A DNA stretch of 64,000 bases, from the NCBI RefSeq assembly GCF_901709675.1, contig NC_051093.1, forward strand, positions 4,857,053-4,921,052. Reading direction: 5' to 3'. A program made the translations under genes and the position numbers. The stretch comes from Syngnathus acus (lineage: Eukaryota; Chordata; Actinopteri; Syngnathiformes; Syngnathidae). The notes under the pieces are model-generated. The model had not been told where the DNA came from and did not search any database. It saw only the letters and a list, made by a program, of their open reading frames with translations. Shown here in pieces: positions 46,072 to 63,166 of this stretch; within the stretch, counting starts at the first letter, position 1; each line of letters opens with the position of its first letter.

Positions 46072-49000
46072 GTAACTCGGCAAAGCGCGCATCGTTGCCG
46101 CCAGGCGGCGGAGAACACGACACGACAACTGAAAAGGAAACTCGCAGGAAGCGGCAATTAAGCGGTCCATTACTCGCAAAGCCTCACACTACACGTAAAC
46201 CAGAAGAAAAAATAACACAGTCTTAAATTCATGTTTTGTGGGTGACTGAGTAGATTATTTTTCATACTTAACTGGGTTTTGAAATGTCAGCCTGTTTTCA
46301 AATGTCAGTGTAGAACAAGTGTAGCACAAACCCAGAAAATCCGCGAGATTCTGACAAAATTATATTTCTATTTCACAGTGGACGTTTCAAAGGTGGATAT
46401 ACTGGCCGACTGAACGATTTTATTATCCCATCAAATTTGCTTGAATACTATTTTGATATTACAAAATAAATCTCAAGAATCAATAATGAAATAATCCCCA
46501 TCTTAACCAAAAATACAACGACACTAAATTATAACAGTTAAACTTTGGTATTTCTGACACAATGATCCCATTATTAAAAAAAAAAAAATCTGATCCTGTT
46601 GTAATCCGAGTTCCAAGGGCTACAACTTTAGGCACAATCCCAAAACAAAAAGCCCACTGTGGCTTTTAGCAAGTCCTTGTATTGGAGATTGGAGATGCAA
46701 GCTGCAAAAAAAAAAAAATCCACAACAACCATACCAACGAGAAACAAAGCAGCATTCACCGATAAATAAACAAAATAGATGTTCATTAGTTAACTGTGTT
46801 GCTTTACAATTGTAGAACTTTCTAATACATTTGTCCAAAATCTCCCACAGGACAAAGTTAAGCCTCACAAAACAATTTGCATACATTAGCATTAAGCTTG
46901 CATCGTGTTTCTCTGTAAATGTTCCAAGGTTGCTCGAGTAAGCACGAGGATTCTATTTACATGACTGTAACTGCTTGCACGCAGTACATAAAAATTAATT
47001 AAAACATAAATCATGTGAACGAAAGCCAGACTAAAAGGTGGATTTATGAATGCAAATGGTCATGAAAACATTAGTGCCGGACATTCGGGCTATTTTCTTA
47101 CAATTGATTTCACAGACCACTTAGTTGTAATTTTTGATTTCTTCCTTCTTACTACTTGACACTTTTCTTTACAGCTCGCGGTTAACGCAATGTAATTAAG
47201 GTTGGCGGTCTCGCCATATCCACAATCACGCTCGGTTTTCATTTAGAACAATGAGAATTTGATTACGTTGATAGTAAAAAATAGTCAGGGCTCATGAGTT
47301 TTCTGGCTTTTCACTCGCCCTTCTCAAGCTGAGCCCTTAAGTCACCGTGATGTCATTTTCAGTCGACAGCAAGTGGCAGAACAAGGCAAAATGCCATGTT
47401 TAGACTCAAAGGGCACATTGGACATATTATTGAAAGAAAAAAGAAAAAATGACTCGACTTCCCCTTTAAATTGGACCACAAAATCAACACAAACACTATT
47501 TTTCTCTGTGGCGAATTCTGGACCGGTCGCCAGGCCTAATATGACCCTGAATTACAGTCCTCAAAAAAAAAAAGAAAAGACGGTCACATTAAGAAGCCAT
47601 AACGAATAGCAGAAAGCCGAGTTTATCTTGTGTGCGTGCCCCCGGATGGTCGTCAGCCAAACGGTGGAGGTAATTATAGTAATGGTCTTTGTCATCTCAG
47701 CCTGGAGGAAATTATGCCGTGACGAAATCGTCCTCTACGGGTCAATAAGCTAAACCTTGACGCCGCTCAGTCTTTACTGTCCGTCCCTCCCCACTGAGGG
47801 GAAGTTCTCCGTTCTCCATCTTGGTTCTCAAACACGCCGGTGTGGCTATGACAAATAATTACAGCTGAGCCTTGTGAAATGACGCTCACGTCAGCCTGCG
47901 AGATGTGATCCGTTCGCTTCTCCTGTAAAAATTACTCATGCAAGTAATACGCAGGCTGCGCTCCCTCGATTCAATTACAACATCTGACACCATCAGTGAA
48001 GAGCATCTTAACTGGAGTAGATTTAGCTTCATGTTTCTACAACCCTCCATTTATTTTATCAGACCAACATTTGAAACTCTACTGTTGGTCCTGGTAGCAG
48101 TTTCACGTTTTCTGAAAGCTGCTTAGTGGGCCCCGCGGTGAAGATTTGCATTTCACCACTCAGGGAATTACAGCAAGCGAATGAGCAGGAAGGGAGGGGG
48201 GGGGGGGTGATTGTGGAGGATTAGGGTTGTAACAGGCTTAAGAAAGAGGTTGGAAGGATATTTCCGTGGCATCTAATTTGACCCGCAGCAGACACTGTTG
48301 AGTTATACGCGTCTGTGAGTGTATTCGCCACCACCTGACACAAGCAACCAGACGGAGCTAATTCGTGAGGGCTTAAGCAGAAAACATTGGATTGGCTGCA
48401 AGCGAGGCGCCCCCCAGGGCACCGGCTGACTGACAGGAAATTGTATGCAAAGACCTTATTTGCAGTAACTATCATTAAAAAAAACTTTTTTTTTTTTTAA
48501 AATCACGTATCAAATGACCCATTGGACAAGGTTCCCAATTAAAAGATGGAAAAAAAGCCTCAAAGTACGTGGCATGCTTGTCTTAACGCCATCTGCAGGC
48601 CACAAGACTTCCCCCAAGACTTGCAAAAAAATCAAATAAATCAATGACGCAAAGGTTAACAGTCATACCCTGTTGAATGAGTGAGATGCGATGAAATGAC
48701 GTCCTTGACGAACAAGCAACAAAAATACCGGTGTGAAGTAGAAACTCAAGGAGCCATCTTCTCTTCTTGCTTCCAGGTGTGAGCATTTCAGCCAATCAGG
48801 ACGCAGAAACAGACATGGAGACTTTCCAGATGGAAATTGACAAGAGGGGCAAAAAGGCCACATTCAGGACAAACGGGGGATCCTACTGGACTCTTGTGAC
48901 TCACGGAGAGATCCAGTCCACCGCATCCGAAGTGTAAGTGGCTGGTAAAAGATGTTTATAGAGCTATAGAAAATAGTTGATCTTGAGCTGTATGTACCCC

Positions 49001-49645
49001 TCCCAGAGAGATCAATACAATGTTCGATATCGAGTGGCGAGGCCAGCGAGTGGCTCTCAAGGCCAGTAACGGCAAATACGTGTGCACAAAGAAAAACGGG
49101 CAGCTCTCAGCAGTGAGCGATGCAGTAGGTAAGTGCTCTGGGAGGCGGGGGGCGGGGCTTAAACTTGATTGCTGTAACAGTACACTATGTCTTGTTTTTA
49201 AAGGAGAGGATGAATTGTTTCTGATGAAGCTCATCAACCGACCCATGCTGATCCTTCGCGGACAGAACGGCTTTGTGTGTCACCACAAGAACTCCAACAC
49301 TCTCAACGCCAATCGATCGGTCTACGACATTTTCTCACTGATATTCAACGACGGAGCCTACAACGTGCAATGTCAGTTTTCAGAACTTTTCCCGATCAAT
49401 ACATCCACAACCGCGCTTATTTAACCCGTGTTTCGGCAGGTGTGACTGGAAAGTTCTGGTACGTCTCCAGTTGTGGCCTCGTGTGCTCGGACGGAGATAA
49501 GGCTGAAGATTTTTTCTTGGAGTTCCTGGAACACGGGCGAGTGGCTATCAAAGGTTCCAACGGGAAGTACCTTCGGGGAGACCAAGGAGGCACGCTGATG
49601 GGCGATCGCACTTCAGTTGATGCATCGTCTCTTTGGGAGTACTAA
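45249..49645 (+). CDS. fscn2: Fascin-2 (retinal/hair-cell type actin-bundling protein)
   Basis: Cross-links actin filaments into parallel bundles; FSCN2 serves photoreceptor and inner-ear hair-cell protrusions. Exons 45249-46071, 48777-48933, 49007-49128, 49204-49371 and 49440-49645 give 491 residues, matching the about 492 of vertebrate FSCN2 and its five-exon structure. The protein is four beta-trefoils. MPTNG at the start, [24 protein letters not shown] and GFVCHHKN point to FSCN2 rather than FSCN1. The SMKKKQ block keeps Ser39, the position phosphorylated by PKC in fascin-1, and the protein ends SLWEY. The start is the first ATG of the frame, with A at -3. Whether it is the a or b fish copy cannot be told. 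Confidence 0.95.
46072..48776 (+). other. fscn2: fscn2 intron 1
   Basis: 2.7 kb, AT-rich. The exon-1 frame continues to a stop at 46224-46226, and an AATAAA lies at 46465-46470. A G-rich run lies near 48195-48208. A CTCF-like motif with two mismatches lies at 48585-48599. Blocks near 47600-47760 and 47860-47960 could be regulatory. Confidence 0.75.
48777..48933 (+). CDS. fscn2: fscn2 exon 2 (beta-trefoil 3)
   Basis: Reads [20 protein letters not shown], then [17 protein letters not shown]. Acceptor cttccag, donor gtaagt, phase 2. Confidence 0.95.
49007..49128 (+). CDS. fscn2: fscn2 exon 3 (beta-trefoil 3)
   Basis: Reads [20 protein letters not shown], then [20 protein letters not shown]. 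Acceptor ctcccag, donor gtaagt, phase 1. Confidence 0.95.
49204..49371 (+). CDS. fscn2: fscn2 exon 4 (beta-trefoil 4)
   Basis: Reads [40 protein letters not shown] and FNDGAYNVQ. Acceptor tttaaag, donor gtcagt, phase 1. Confidence 0.95.
49440..49645 (+). CDS. fscn2: fscn2 exon 5 (beta-trefoil 4, stop)
   Basis: Reads [20 protein letters not shown], then [19 protein letters not shown] and SLWEY-TAA. Acceptor tcggcag. Confidence 0.96.
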
Positions 49646-50955
49646 AACCTCATCAAGTCAGTGTCCTAACACAGTGCAAGACCATAATGAGATGAAGAAG
49701 CTGCTGCTGTCAGCTCACACAAAGTGGATTGGCTGGCTAACATTTTCATGCCATCTTTTTATACCAGCAGCCAGAAGACGCCCAATTGCATTTTCCAATC
49801 AAGACATTTAGGGAGACGTGTGGTTTTGCTTAGTTTTTTTTTCAAATGACCACATCATTGCCAACATGATGAAAAAAACACAACCAGTTAAAATATGTAG
49901 GTCAGCAAAGGTACATCACGTCCAAGCAGACACCCGCAACCAAAACATTATCATTACGAGCGCTGCCTTTCAAGTGTTATTTTGCAAAGCCGATTGTTGA
50001 ACCACAATATGCAACGATCCGTCTTGGTAAATCGAAAAATATATTCCTGAAATACCATCCATTCAAAATTATTTTTCTCAACAACCACCACTAAAACTCT
50101 GTTAGGAAAAAAAAATCCAGATCTGTTGAAATATTGAAACAGGCACACTTAGTTTAGCTAACATCTGCATCAAGCCCTTTGTTTTGTCCGATGCTTTTAA
50201 TTCTTATGCTCCATAGGCGAGGCTAAACGTCACACCGAGCAATCGGTAATGCCCCATTGTCTTTAAAGACGGAGTTTTCATTCATTTTAATGGACCATTT
50301 ACAGCTTCCATAAAACACAGTATGACACAAAGTGGACTCGCACAAATGAACTGTATAGTTCTCTCATGCTAAGCAATGTACAGTAAAGCAAACTTTGAAA
50401 AAAACATGCCTGGTGGAACAAGTGTGTTGTAAATGGGGAAGATAATGAAATGCGCCCATCAGTGTCAAGTGGGAAAAGTTTCTGCATTGCACTCAACAGT
50501 ACATGAGCTCATTGGCTAGGCTACGGCTACCTCAGTGAATGCTAATAGAGATTGCAGCAAGAATTTGCAAGACCACAAATCGATCGATGCAGTGTTTGCT
50601 AACGCCCACCGTGTCAGTTAAGCACCGCTAGCAGAATCCTAAAACTGGTCATCCAGATTAATGATCCCCAAAACAATTCATTTCATCACAAACAAAAGCA
50701 GAGCAAGGCTTGGTAGTAAGCTCAAAAATTGCAAAATATATTTAAGTAAGTAGACGGCGGTATGATGGCAGCGTGACACGAGCCATTAAGTTAACACGGT
50801 TTCATCTTGCGCCTGCAGTTGGCACTGTTGTTAAAAAGTGACACTTGCTAAGATTCAATCACGGCCAATACGCATTGGCCTTGCTCTCCACTTGCACACT
50901 GTCCATCAAAGATTTTCTGAAAACACTGCAGAAATAAAATCTAAATGTGTCTAAT
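49646..50955 (+). other. fscn2: fscn2 3' untranslated region (inferred)
   Basis: The first clear AATAAA after the stop is at 50933-50938, giving an inferred 3' UTR of about 1.3 kb. No coding potential seen. Its exact end is not determinable here. Confidence 0.5.
50933..50938 (+). promoter_or_regulatory. fscn2: Poly(A) signal, probably fscn2
   Basis: AATAAA 1.29 kb after the fscn2 stop and about 100 bases before a perfect CTCF-type motif. Confidence 0.5.
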
Positions 50956-53900
50956 GAACCAACATGAGATTTGCTTTGTCAGGAAATTCTGCTATGGCAC
51001 AAGCCTCAACTGTGTACATGCAACGTTTTCATTGCCTCCACTAGAGGGCAGCGTGTGCCTCTTGTCATTGATTCAATTTACACACACAGTCAGGTTCCGA
51101 GGGCTGAGACAAACGCCGCAGCTTGATGCCAGCATCTTTTAGAATCCTAGCACGCTCGCTGGCCCACAGCCCCGACAACTGGCGCCAGCACACAACTCCA
51201 CCTCACCTCGACCTCAAGTGCAAACCACTATCCTAACAGCATACATACGAAACAAGGACAACAAAGTTGCGCTTCAGAGAGAACGCCTCATGCTAAGCGA
51301 AGTTCTCCAACCGGCAAATATGAAAAGAATGGTTGACTCAAGGTAAACATTCACGGCAGCACTGATATCTTTTCGACAAACTCGGCCGTGAAACGTTGGC
51401 AGAGCACATGGTCGACGTGTCCAAGTGGACACACGTGAGGAATTTAAACGTCCTTGAAATAACTGCAGCGCCCCGTAATATTGTCCCGCATTCAAACTGT
51501 ATCGCACAATAGAGCCCTCGAAGGTCACCGCGATCTAGTCAATATAACATATTCCACGGAGGTTAATTATTTGGGCGGAAAACTTTCTTTATCGCGTCCA
51601 ACTCGTAAAAACTTTGCAGTACGCAGTCAACATTTCTATGTGACGAGTGAACAATATCACAAGTAGATGTGAGGAAACGGTAAGACAATTCAAAAATAAA
51701 TTTGCAATAATATCACTAAGCTACGTAATAATTATTCGATGTTGACTAACACGGGCTTCAGAGATTTGGATCTGGGTTTCTAGATATCACCAGCTTAGAG
51801 GTCTTCGATTTTCACGGTATCGTGAACCAACAACTCTAAAAATAAAACGCTCACTATCATCACAGCAGTTAATTCTTCAAATTACCCGCACAGAAATAAG
51901 AATCGTTTTACCAGCAGGGTCATATAGAGACTTCTTGACAGGTAGTTGTGGGTGGACAGGGGGTTATGGGAAGCAAGGCTTTCAACACTGCGTGAACTGC
52001 ACAAGCACGAATGGAAAATAGCTTCCACACTATATTCTTAAGTAGCACAAGTCAACTTTAATTCCAGCAGAAATATATTACCACCTGTTGAAACAATAGC
52101 GAATCAAAATGAAATCCTCCATATCCCGGTTTACCCCGAAATCCATGACACATATTCAAACTGTCCAGAAAATCATTGAAAATGGGGATAAAAGCCCACA
52201 CCTGCTCATGTTTATAGAAGGTGCAGAAAATGGCAGTGCACGATCGGCGTTGGGGTGAAGTGCGCCAATTCCCTTTTCCAATCTGGAGCCACACACCGTT
52301 AAGGCCATTGACACCACCCCCGAGACAGCTGGTCGAAAGGATCGAGTTCATTAACCGGGCTGGAGTGCCGGCACAGACGGCGCAAAGTCTGTAATTCCTG
52401 ATTGGCATGGCCAATGCAGCAAAGCGTAGAAAATGAACAGAAAGTCGGGACTATTTTCATGTGACTCGGTGTTCGCGTTGGAGAGTTAAACTCGAAGTCG
52501 AATAAGATCATTGCCGTCCAAAACGTCATTTGTCCGATATTCGCTGCCCATTCCGGCGTTGTCATGACGTCAAATGCAACCGCGTATTGTGGAGACGCCG
52601 AATGACTCGCCTCCACACCACATATGCACCTTTATGAAAAATGAAAGGCAGCTGAACCTCAAAGCCCAAGCTCTGAAATTGAGCAGAAATAAAAAAAATT
52701 AAATAAGAGTTGAGAGGTTTGGAGTTTTGATCTCTGCCGTTCTCGTTACATTTTAGCTACTCAATTATTCTCTCTGTATTGTGTTTTGAGTGTCTACAAA
52801 CAGTGTTTTTTAATTGCACCACAAAAACATAGCACAGTTGTCAAACAAGTACTAAATTGCCACTTACCTGTACAATTTGACCCCACAGGTAAAATAACAT
52901 TTTCACACTTATTGACAAATACATATTTAAAGTATATTGACTGAAGAGCCATTTGTGATTTGTAAATGTAATTTTCTTTGACAAAATTACAAAAAACATA
53001 TGAACAATTTTAATCAACCCCGTAAAAGTAAAATATCTATTACTACTTTCTTATACGTCACTTGATTCCATGTTTGATCAAATGCATAATGCAAAAAATA
53101 CATAATGGAAAAAGGTCTTACCTGAAGTTGCACAGCCAGCCATTTTGACTGAGAGCCTTTGAGGATCATATTGAAAAGTTTGCTCTCCTGTTCAATCAAG
53201 CCCACAAAGAGCTATGCCAGGCAACTTTGTATAGTAAAGCTCCAACCTTGACATCCTAAACAGAACACAAATATATTATTAGTCACAAATATTTTTCATT
53301 AGAGAGTGGTCATTGTGGTCACCAGAAAATGAGTAGGTTATCTTCAAATCAGGTTAACTCTACTTTAAAAAATATATTGCCACAAACATTTCTTTTGTTA
53401 TCTTGCTAAGATGGTAAAACCAAGCGTGTGATTTTCCAGAAGAATAGACAGCTCAGTCAAGGGCTGACTCCAAAAATGGAGGATAAATCATGCATGACTT
53501 GCAAATTAAACAAGAGGCTGCTGATGATGATGTTGGTGTCCTCCAGACCCAACCTGATAAGATGAAGATGGTTTATTTGCGAAGACCAATTATATGTCAA
53601 GTAATCAAGTTAAATCCAGAGAGAACCTCACGTCATTCCATTGTCCGTGCTTACCGCAGAGCGCTCAATTGCAGCGTTGCCGTTTTTTCCTCCACAATGC
53701 AGCATTTCTCATGTTTACGATTCCACGTTTGAGTGACTGCCACAATCTTCCAAACGTCAACATCCTGCCTGACAAGAAGACAGCAATCAAGACTCAGTGT
53801 GCTCCTTTGTGTGTGGTTTTGTTTGTTCTCCATCTTAACATTTTCTACCACTGAAAAAAAAGTCTGTCTTGCCTTTTTTTTCTTAAACACCACTCTTTCG

Positions 53901-54999
53901 AGAGAGCAGCTTTGTAAGATCCATAGCAGAGATGTTCATTTTCCCCCACAAGAGATCATCACAGAAATTCATTACACGAGAACGGGGTTGAAATATCCTG
54001 AAGTGGAGACCCAGTTGTTTGGAAATGTCTCTTCTCTTCCCTCACCAAGGAGTGGACACGCTTATTTGTGTAAGTGGAAGGGAATTAGGTGTTCAAAGCA
54101 CGCACATTATCAGGCTCTAGTTGTCTCCAAAAGCGCTGCTCATTAGGAGGCCATCTTCCTTTTGGAAGGGAAAACAAGAGCTTCTACAACATCCTCCTCA
54201 CATCAATAAGCCATTGTTTTTGTTATGAAATACCGCTTTTAAAAGTGCCTTTAAGTTACACCCCAATTTATTTGTTCAACTACCCCACTGCGTTGATTAT
54301 TTACCTGAGAAGCTAGTGGCATCTCTTCCCTCTCCCAACAATCGACCTCTTACTATTTTTTCCATGGGGGACCAAAGTCAATACCTACCTTCAGCAGAGG
54401 GCTACCATTTTCTCCCGCCAAAGTGTTAGTTAGATAATTGTTACTTGTTTTACGGATGGATGCTGTGTTGAATTCTTCTTCTCTTCTGAATTGGACGATA
54501 AAGTCGACATTTTCACATCGAAAACAGTGACTAGACTTGGTTTCTTTGAAGAATGTCACTCCGTTTTCAACAACGATTTAATTAGAGCTATTGCGATATC
54601 CTGCACGGAGACCGGAAACGAGTTACATAAATACGCAGTGCATAAGTCAAACCATAGCGTTTACCTTTATTTTGAAATCTAAATCCGGAAGCAATGATTT
54701 GCTTTCGTCGCACTTGACGTCGCTACCCAGTCGCTTGTTCGCCCTGTTGAGTGGGAATCACCTGTCAGTGACCTCCCTCAAAACAGAAGCATCTCCGGCT
54801 GTTATTTTAGCAGAAAAAGTGAGCACAAAGTGTTATTTTTCTATCGAATGTTCCCAGTTGCACTGGGAGCGGTAGAGACAAACTCAGAGTGAATTAAGAA
54901 GCGAAGCTTTTGCGCGTCTTGGACGATCGTTGTGAGATCCGTTTTATTAATTTTTCTAGCGGAAAAATGCACTGGGTATTTGAATAACTCACCTTCACG
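50956..54999. other. Intergenic region fscn2-tmem235 and tmem235 5' flank
   Basis: 4 kb, AT-rich, with no recognisable gene on either strand. Holds a perfect CTCF-type motif at 51038-51052. The last few hundred bases must include the tmem235 promoter and 5' UTR; no TATA box or CpG island stands out. Confidence 0.7.
51038..51052 (+). promoter_or_regulatory. Candidate CTCF site (perfect consensus)
   Basis: CCACTAGAGGGCAGC fits CCASYAGRKGGCRSY at all 15 positions, + strand. It lies between fscn2 and tmem235, where it could insulate two genes with different expression. Binding is inferred. Confidence 0.55.
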
Positions 55000-59279
<4,280 letters not shown>

Positions 59280-60000
59280 ATGTCAAATGTCTGCAGGGTA
59301 TGGTCACACTCCCCTAAAAATGCAGACTGGGCCAATCACTGTTGAGCACACAACTCAACCACTAGCCTATTTTAACCATTATTTTTAATGCAGTTTCCAG
59401 AATGCCAAAGTATGTAAGCCAGACAAACGCAAGCTCCTGATAAAAAAACCACTGCGCATCCTTTTGTCTGCTGCTTTACCCTAAAATGTAATTTCCTCCA
59501 AAAAGTTTGATAATGCTCCTCTGGGGAATGCATGTGTCAGTTCTTTAAGCTTGATGCTAGCAACAGTTACCAAGAGGGAATGGGTCTTAGTGAAAGGTCA
59601 GTTCCTGGGGAAAAAAATAAATTGCGACAAAAGCCTACCTTGTTCTATGTGAATACTGTCTATTAGGTTCAATTTTGTCATTGTATGTGGATTTTTATTT
59701 CTTATTGTAGAAAAATGGGATTGTGCATTCGTTTCAGTTTTGTTGTATTGATCATTTCACAATTTGTAATTATGAACAAACAACAACTGTAATCGATTGA
59801 GATCTACCGAAGCAATGTTGGGCTTCAATGTCACAGCAGACAAGACATGTTATGATTTTATATAATGTATTATTGGTTTCTCAATGTAAACAGGTGGAGG
59901 GGGGGGGGGGAGGCTAGTGCATCATGGGAAATAACCGCGTCAATCTTAGTAAGCAAGCATGAGCCAAGTCGAACAATAAACTAAGGATTTAAACTGGAAT
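59280..60000 (+). other. tmem235: tmem235 3' untranslated region (inferred)
   Basis: AATAAA hexamers at 59616-59621 and 59975-59980; the transcript probably ends near 59.64 or 60.0 kb. A G-rich run lies at 59899-59910. Confidence 0.55.
59616..59621 (+). promoter_or_regulatory. tmem235: Poly(A) signal of tmem235
   Basis: First AATAAA after the stop, 337 bases downstream. Confidence 0.5.
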
Positions 60001-60048
60001 ATTGGGTACAGTTATTGCTGTAACATACAAATGATAGGCAATAATGGT

Positions 60049-60790
60049 GGTCTGAGGACAGATCCCTGTGGAATCCCACGACTGATTCCTCATTCAGAGT
60101 TGAATGCTGTTTTGCCCCCCCAAAAATGCCTCAGTTCTCAAAGAGGTCACTGCAAACATCACGTTTCTTGGTGGCTTTCTGGCGTACAGTAACTTTTGTT
60201 TCAGCGTATGTATAATGTTGTAGCTTTAACTTATTTTTTGCATTGGTTAATTTTTTTGGGTGGTGCGAATTTGTTTTTAATATTCTGTCAAGTTGCATCA
60301 CTAAGCGACATCAGGGAAGGCTACTTAGCCATAAATGTATAATCAAGATATCAATTTGGAGTTTTATGGTGGAAGAAGAAAACAATGTTGTGTATATGTA
60401 ACTCATTTTTCTTGGTGTTTAATGTCAAAGTGTAATGTATTAAAAAATTACATGTGAAGAGGGCATTGATGTGTGTGCAGTCGATGATAAATATTACATC
60501 AAATGAAAATATTTTTCTTGTTTTTATTTTCATTAATGGTCTGAGCACAGACACTTGTGGGATACTATTTAATGAGCTTTTATTTTTTTCAATATACAAA
60601 CTAACGCTGAACGATAATGAATGCCATGTTAGTGTTCAAGTGTAAAAATAATTTACAGATTTAATTTCAAAAACTTTGATAGCGTTACACAAAGCACAAA
60701 ATAGGAATTTGTGAGCGAATAGCTGTTATCTTCAGAAAATATTGTCTGAGCCAATGATGATGGGCCAAGCATTGACCCCTGTGGAACATC
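60049..60790 (-). mobile_element. Decayed LINE reverse-transcriptase scraps (three partial copies)
   Basis: On the minus strand, 60049-60080 reads RGIPQGSVLRPPLLPIICML, 60538-60565 reads IPQVSVLRPL, and 60762-60790 reads DVPQGSMLGP. These resemble the VPQGSVLGPLLF motif of non-LTR retrotransposon polymerases. Stops and frame breaks surround them, so nothing is functional. The rest of the LINE is not recognisable, so this call is tentative. Confidence 0.45.
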
Positions 60791-63151
60791 AACAGCAATT
60801 TCCAATTAATGATCGTGACAATTTATTGCTAGATGGTTGATAGTGATGAAATATGCTCTTCAATGAGGAAGGACCAGTGACTTAAATCAGTGCTACTCAT
60901 CAGCTATAATGACAGAGGCTGAAGGCTGGATATGATTAATATAAAATTACACAAGCACTGTGCTCATTATTCCATTTATAGGTTGTGTGGGGGCACGCAA
61001 TTCTCTCTGAATGGACTTCCTGTGCCCACCTTGATAAAAGTGGCACAATGTGCAGCTGCACAATGATGGAGGAAGTAAAAAGAACACTGCGCGACCCTCC
61101 TCCATCTTTGTCTCCACTGGCGAGCTCCTTCACCCGCCTCCCGGGCGTCTATTTCTCGGAAAACAATGAACTTGCGCTCTCCTTGAAGCACGGCTCTACT
61201 TTATCTCCACTTTGCAGCTTAAAGTCACAAGCTAAGCCCAATTACCAAGCCATGATGCGAGCAAATAGTGCAGGGAAGCAACGTCCAGATCTGGTCATTA
61301 GTAGCAATCACACATCATGGTCCGTTATTTGATTACAGACAGCTCCCATGCTGGGAGGTCGGTTCAGTATGGAGGTGACGGAGCTCAATGCACAACGGTG
61401 GCATTTGCACCTTTCGCTTGAAGAGTTGAGCTTGTTAGCGACTTCATCTGCATTCATTTCAGGTTCGCAAGTGCGATCTGATGAACGCCAAGCTTAACAT
61501 TGTTTTCGCATATTTTTTTTTAACTTGAGTGGAATAACTGGTCTTTATTTTTCTTTCTGACTCGTGCTTACTGCTTCAAGAGTGAAAACATCAAGGTAAA
61601 CAGAGAGACCAAATCGAGATGTGTACGAGTTCAAAATTTGGCAAGGGAAGATTGCGTAAACCCCAATTATCCCTTTTGTTAACATGAACTTGAGTTGGTA
61701 TTTTATTCAAGTTTTAATTCAGCAATTTTCACACCTCAAGCATTGTCTGCTCCTGGGTGCGAGGCTGTACTCAGCATAATGACACTTCAAACTCAATGAC
61801 ATGAAGTGGTTAGGATCGGTTGTTAGGCAACAACATATGAACGTCGTACTAAGAGGTAAGTCACGGTAAATCTAAAAACAAATTGCGCATTTGCCGCTTT
61901 GACCGTGGATGCTGCTGAAAGAGTTGTCTGGAGACAACTGAGCACACCATCATGAATTCAAATGGCACCTAAAACTCTCCACGTAAAAGAGCACAGCGGC
62001 TTCCGTGACAATATTTCTCGTGAAAATTGAAGCGGAGTCACTCTGGGAACGACAACCGTATTTTAACCGCCACAGCTGATCAAGTTTTACTCGGGACCGG
62101 AGGAACGCGCGTGGCCCATAAACAAACGAAATTAACAGTTAAACGCGGCGGTAAAGATTAATCATCTGGTTTCTTTTTGACGGAAGGGAGATTGCACAGG
62201 CAAAGTCATTACCAAAGCCTGCAGGCTTCGGTAATTAGTCATCCTGTTGGCTACGCTAGGACAATCATTATCTGGCTCTGGACTGGCGTCCCATAATCCA
62301 CTAGGTGTCAGCGTCCCATCATCTTCTCATCACGCTGCGCCTGCTTGGATTTATTTATAAGGTGTCAACAGGCAGCCAAAGAATGGACATGACCCGTCCA
62401 AGACTTTTGACCTCATCCTGGAATCCAGCATGTCAGCTGACAGTGAGCATCTATTCTTGATTGAACAGTGGCTTCTGTTTTCTTTGTCTTGCATTCACGT
62501 ACACTGATGTCCTGCGATTGATTGGAAAGGGGTCAGTCCATGTGGCAGGTAGTGTTTGCGGAATGTAGGTCAATGGTAATGTTCAGATACGCCGCTTCAG
62601 TTCCAGTGTGGGAATGTTGCAGTAAAGCAATTTGAAAATCTAACAGCACTGCATTGTTTTACTTTTTGCACCAAGTAGAACCTCAAAAATAATTATGACT
62701 AGCCACCATCAGACAATTGTATAGCAGGCTGCAGCACATACAAAATATTTATTATATTATTTACTTTTGCGGCTCAGACCAGAATAGCCAACAAACAATG
62801 GTGCCATATTTCCGTGCACATTACTTTAATCTCCCCCATGACGAGCAGCGCCATGAGTCTGACTCCTGCTGTCACAACAAACATTGGAGAGAAGTATGTT
62901 GACTATGGGCAGTATTAATCCACAATACCCCCACCCCTCCCCCACCCACCAACACCACAAACCCGCATGACATGCTAGTACTGGCAAGCCTGAGAAGCTC
63001 AATTAAAGCCAAGACGGGAAGAGCCAACATGAGGTCATCGTTACAAGCCTGAAAACACATCCCCCCCACAATTTCCTGAACGTGCTACAACATGAGCCGT
63101 CAGCTTTTTGGCCGTCACAAAAGGGGCAGGCCTAGCATTGCCCCGCCAGAT

Positions 63152-63166
63152 CCAGCAGATGGCACT
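63152..63166 (+). promoter_or_regulatory. Candidate CTCF site (perfect consensus)
   Basis: CCAGCAGATGGCACT fits CCASYAGRKGGCRSY at all 15 positions, + strand, downstream of tmem235. Confidence 0.5.
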
